Source of the DNA: Ardenticatenia bacterium
GTDB taxonomy: Bacteria > Chloroflexota > Anaerolineae > Aggregatilineales > Ch27
Assembly (NCBI GenBank): GCA_026983935.1
Contig: JALSTC010000824.1
Coordinates: 1 to 6,275 of the forward strand
Direction of reading: 5' to 3'
Length of the DNA: 6,275 bases
A model generated the notes under the pieces. The model was not told where the DNA came from. It was given only the letters and a program-made list of their open reading frames with translations, and did not search any database. Positions 5,043 through 6,275 of this stretch are shown piece after piece. A program made the position numbers and the translations under genes. Within the stretch, counting starts at the first letter, position 1; each line of letters starts with the position of its first letter.

Positions 5043-6140
5043 CGCCTGGAAATCTTCCCATGCCTGCTGGACGTAGGCCGTGATCTGCCGGGCGAAGATG
5101 CCCGCATCGAAGCGCAGCGCATGCGCCCGGATGCGGGCCGAATCGTAGCGGCCCGTGTCAAAGCTGCGCAGCACGGCTTTCAAGCTGTCCACCGTCTGTT
5201 CTGTAAATAATTCACCTGTCACGCCGGGAATGACCGTATCCAGCGCCCCGCCGCCCTTGAAAGCGATCACCGGGCGGCCTGCCGCCTGCGCCTGTACGGG
5301 GGTGATGCCGAAGTCTTCCAGACCGGGGAACAGGAAAGCGCGGCAGTGCGCCATCAGGTCGGGCAGGTCATCGTCGGCCACATAGCCGAGGAATTCGACC
5401 GTCGGCCCGGCCATTGCCATCAACTGTTCGGTGTCGCGCCCGCGCCCGCCGACCTTGAGCGGCAGGCCGAGTTCCGAGCAGGCCCGCACGGCCAGGTCAA
5501 GGCGCTTATACGGCACATGGCGGGCGACGACCAGATAGTAATCGCCGATTTCGTCCGGCGGGGCGGGCGTGAAGCGGGCGGTCTCCACCGGCGGATAGAT
5601 GATCGTCGACTCACGGCCATAGAAGCGTTGGATGCGCTCCCGAATTGCCGTGCTGATGGCGATGAAGTGGTCCACGCGGCCCGCCGCCCGCCGATCCCAA
5701 CCGCGCAGCAGGCGAATGATGGGGCGCAGGACGGCCACCTGTGCCGCGCTCAGCCCTTCCCGCTGCACGTAGGACTCGAACTGCCAGATGTAGCGCGTCG
5801 GTGTCAGGCAGTAGCAGACATGCAGCGTGTGCGCGTCATGCTGCACCCCATGACAGAAGCCGCTCTTGTTGCTCAGGATCACGTCATGGCCGGACAGGTC
5901 AAGGCCGCCCCAGGCCAGCGGATAGAGCGGCAGGTAGGGCTGGTGGTGGTCATGGATGCCGGGCAGCCGATCCATCCACAGCGTGCGGATGTCCCACTCG
6001 CGGTAAGCGGCGGGCATTTTGTCCGGCGCGTAGATGCTGGTATAGATCGGGGCGTCGGGGTACAGGCGAGCCAGATCGGCCAGCACGTCCTCCGCACCGC
6101 CGACCTGATTCAGCCAGTCATGGACCAGGGCGAGATTCAT
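5025..6140 (-). CDS. Glycosyltransferase family 4 protein (GT-B fold)
   Basis: A 371-residue retaining glycosyltransferase that should transfer a sugar from a nucleotide donor onto a lipid-linked or polysaccharide acceptor at the cytoplasmic membrane face. The N-terminal domain opens with NLALVHDWLNQVGGAE (2-17), typical of WbaZ-like GT4 enzymes, and has the TPTRYIW segment (113-119). The donor domain has ARHVPYKRLD (206-215) with Arg207 and Lys212 placed to bind donor phosphates, then FPGLEDFGITPVQ (271-283) and GGGALDTV (296-303). The family E-x7-E motif reads E275-x7-Q283, so the second Glu is Gln. There is no signal peptide or membrane segment. An ATG at 6152 is also in frame, but AGGTGG touches it directly; the ATG at 6140 has that site 12 bases upstream and gives the usual family start. 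No other polysaccharide genes are in the window, so acceptor and pathway are unknown. Confidence 0.9.
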   Translation of the reverse strand: MNLALVHDWLNQVGGAEDVLADLARLYPDAPIYTSIYAPDKMPAAYREWDIRTLWMDRLPGIHDHHQPYLPLYPLAWGGLDLSGHDVILSNKSGFCHGVQHDAHTLHVCYCLTPTRYIWQFESYVQREGLSAAQVAVLRPIIRLLRGWDRRAAGRVDHFIAISTAIRERIQRFYGRESTIIYPPVETARFTPAPPDEIGDYYLVVARHVPYKRLDLAVRACSELGLPLKVGGRGRDTEQLMAMAGPTVEFLGYVADDDLPDLMAHCRAFLFPGLEDFGITPVQAQAAGRPVIAFKGGGALDTVIPGVTGELFTEQTVDSLKAVLRSFDTGRYDSARIRAHALRFDAGIFARQITAYVQQAWEDFQAGQKRR

Positions 6141-6181
6141 GGGTAGAGGCATCCACCTGGGTGAGGCTGCGCACGCCGTCC

Positions 6182-6187
6182 ATTATA
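6182..6187 (-). promoter_or_regulatory. -10 box of the glycosyltransferase gene
   Basis: A perfect TATAAT on the minus strand (CGCTATAATGG context) would start transcription near 6175, about 35 bases before the ATG at 6140. No convincing -35 is seen (CGTGCA at 16-base spacing). The remaining sequence from 6188 to the right edge shows no gene on either strand. Confidence 0.5.
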
Positions 6188-6275
6188 GCGCAGCGCGGCA
6201 CTTTGCACGCCGCAATCCGGCCCGGCAGGTTGTCCGCCGATCTGGTGGCGAGAAGAGGCTCATTGCCTGCGGTTG

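Noticed and set aside
5346..6146. 266-codon plus-strand open frame opposite the glycosyltransferase
   Set aside because: The translation has no family pattern and the minus-strand gene explains the region with all its motifs.
6188..6275. Possible start of a divergent gene at the right edge
   Set aside because: No start codon with a ribosome site or recognisable protein segment is present on the plus strand, and the minus strand shows no conserved coding pattern.

Overview
The window is a gene-dense piece (6.3 kb) of a GC-rich bacterial chromosome. It holds eight protein genes, one cut by the left edge, with short gaps, no RNA genes and no recognisable mobile element or CRISPR array. GC-rich coding with TATAAT-type promoters, a lipoprotein with a Thr/Pro linker and an SH3-like fold, and a tungsten-type aldehyde oxidoreductase together suggest a Chloroflexota (Anaerolineae-like) organism or metagenomic contig. 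That assignment is an impression from protein style, not a demonstrated placement.

Left block (2-633, plus strand): the 3' end of a class II sugar-phosphate aldolase, followed 32 bp later by a small beta-rich protein of the Anabaena sensory rhodopsin transducer (ASRT/DUF1362) superfamily. No rhodopsin is visible. The pairing with an aldolase fits the proposal that most members of this superfamily are sugar-related small-molecule binders. This is probably the tail of a deoxy-sugar (rhamnose/fucose-like) catabolic operon.

Central block (733-3146, minus strand): a tungsten/molybdopterin aldehyde:ferredoxin oxidoreductase with all four Fe-S cysteines, then a second, different class II aldolase whose start codon overlaps the oxidoreductase stop codon (ATGA). 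The simplest reading is that the aldolase splits a sugar phosphate and the oxidoreductase oxidises the aldehyde released, passing electrons to ferredoxin. An extended -10 promoter lies just before the oxidoreductase and supports a start downstream of the longest reading frame.

Right block (3344-6140): a conserved 91-residue protein of unknown function (plus); a TrmH/SpoU-family RNA 2'-O-methyltransferase (minus) with an unusual third motif; a small SH3-like lipoprotein (plus), divergent from the methyltransferase across a shared AT-rich promoter island; and a GT-B family 4 glycosyltransferase (minus).

Genes alternate in orientation. All three convergent junctions (633/733, 3619/3629, 5006/5025) carry a GC-rich hairpin without an obvious U-tract, probably acting as bidirectional transcription ends. 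The most interesting items are the coupled oxidoreductase-aldolase pair, the rhodopsin-free ASRT homologue beside an aldolase, and catalytic-motif departures in the methyltransferase, glycosyltransferase and second aldolase. I found no clearly undescribed multi-gene system.
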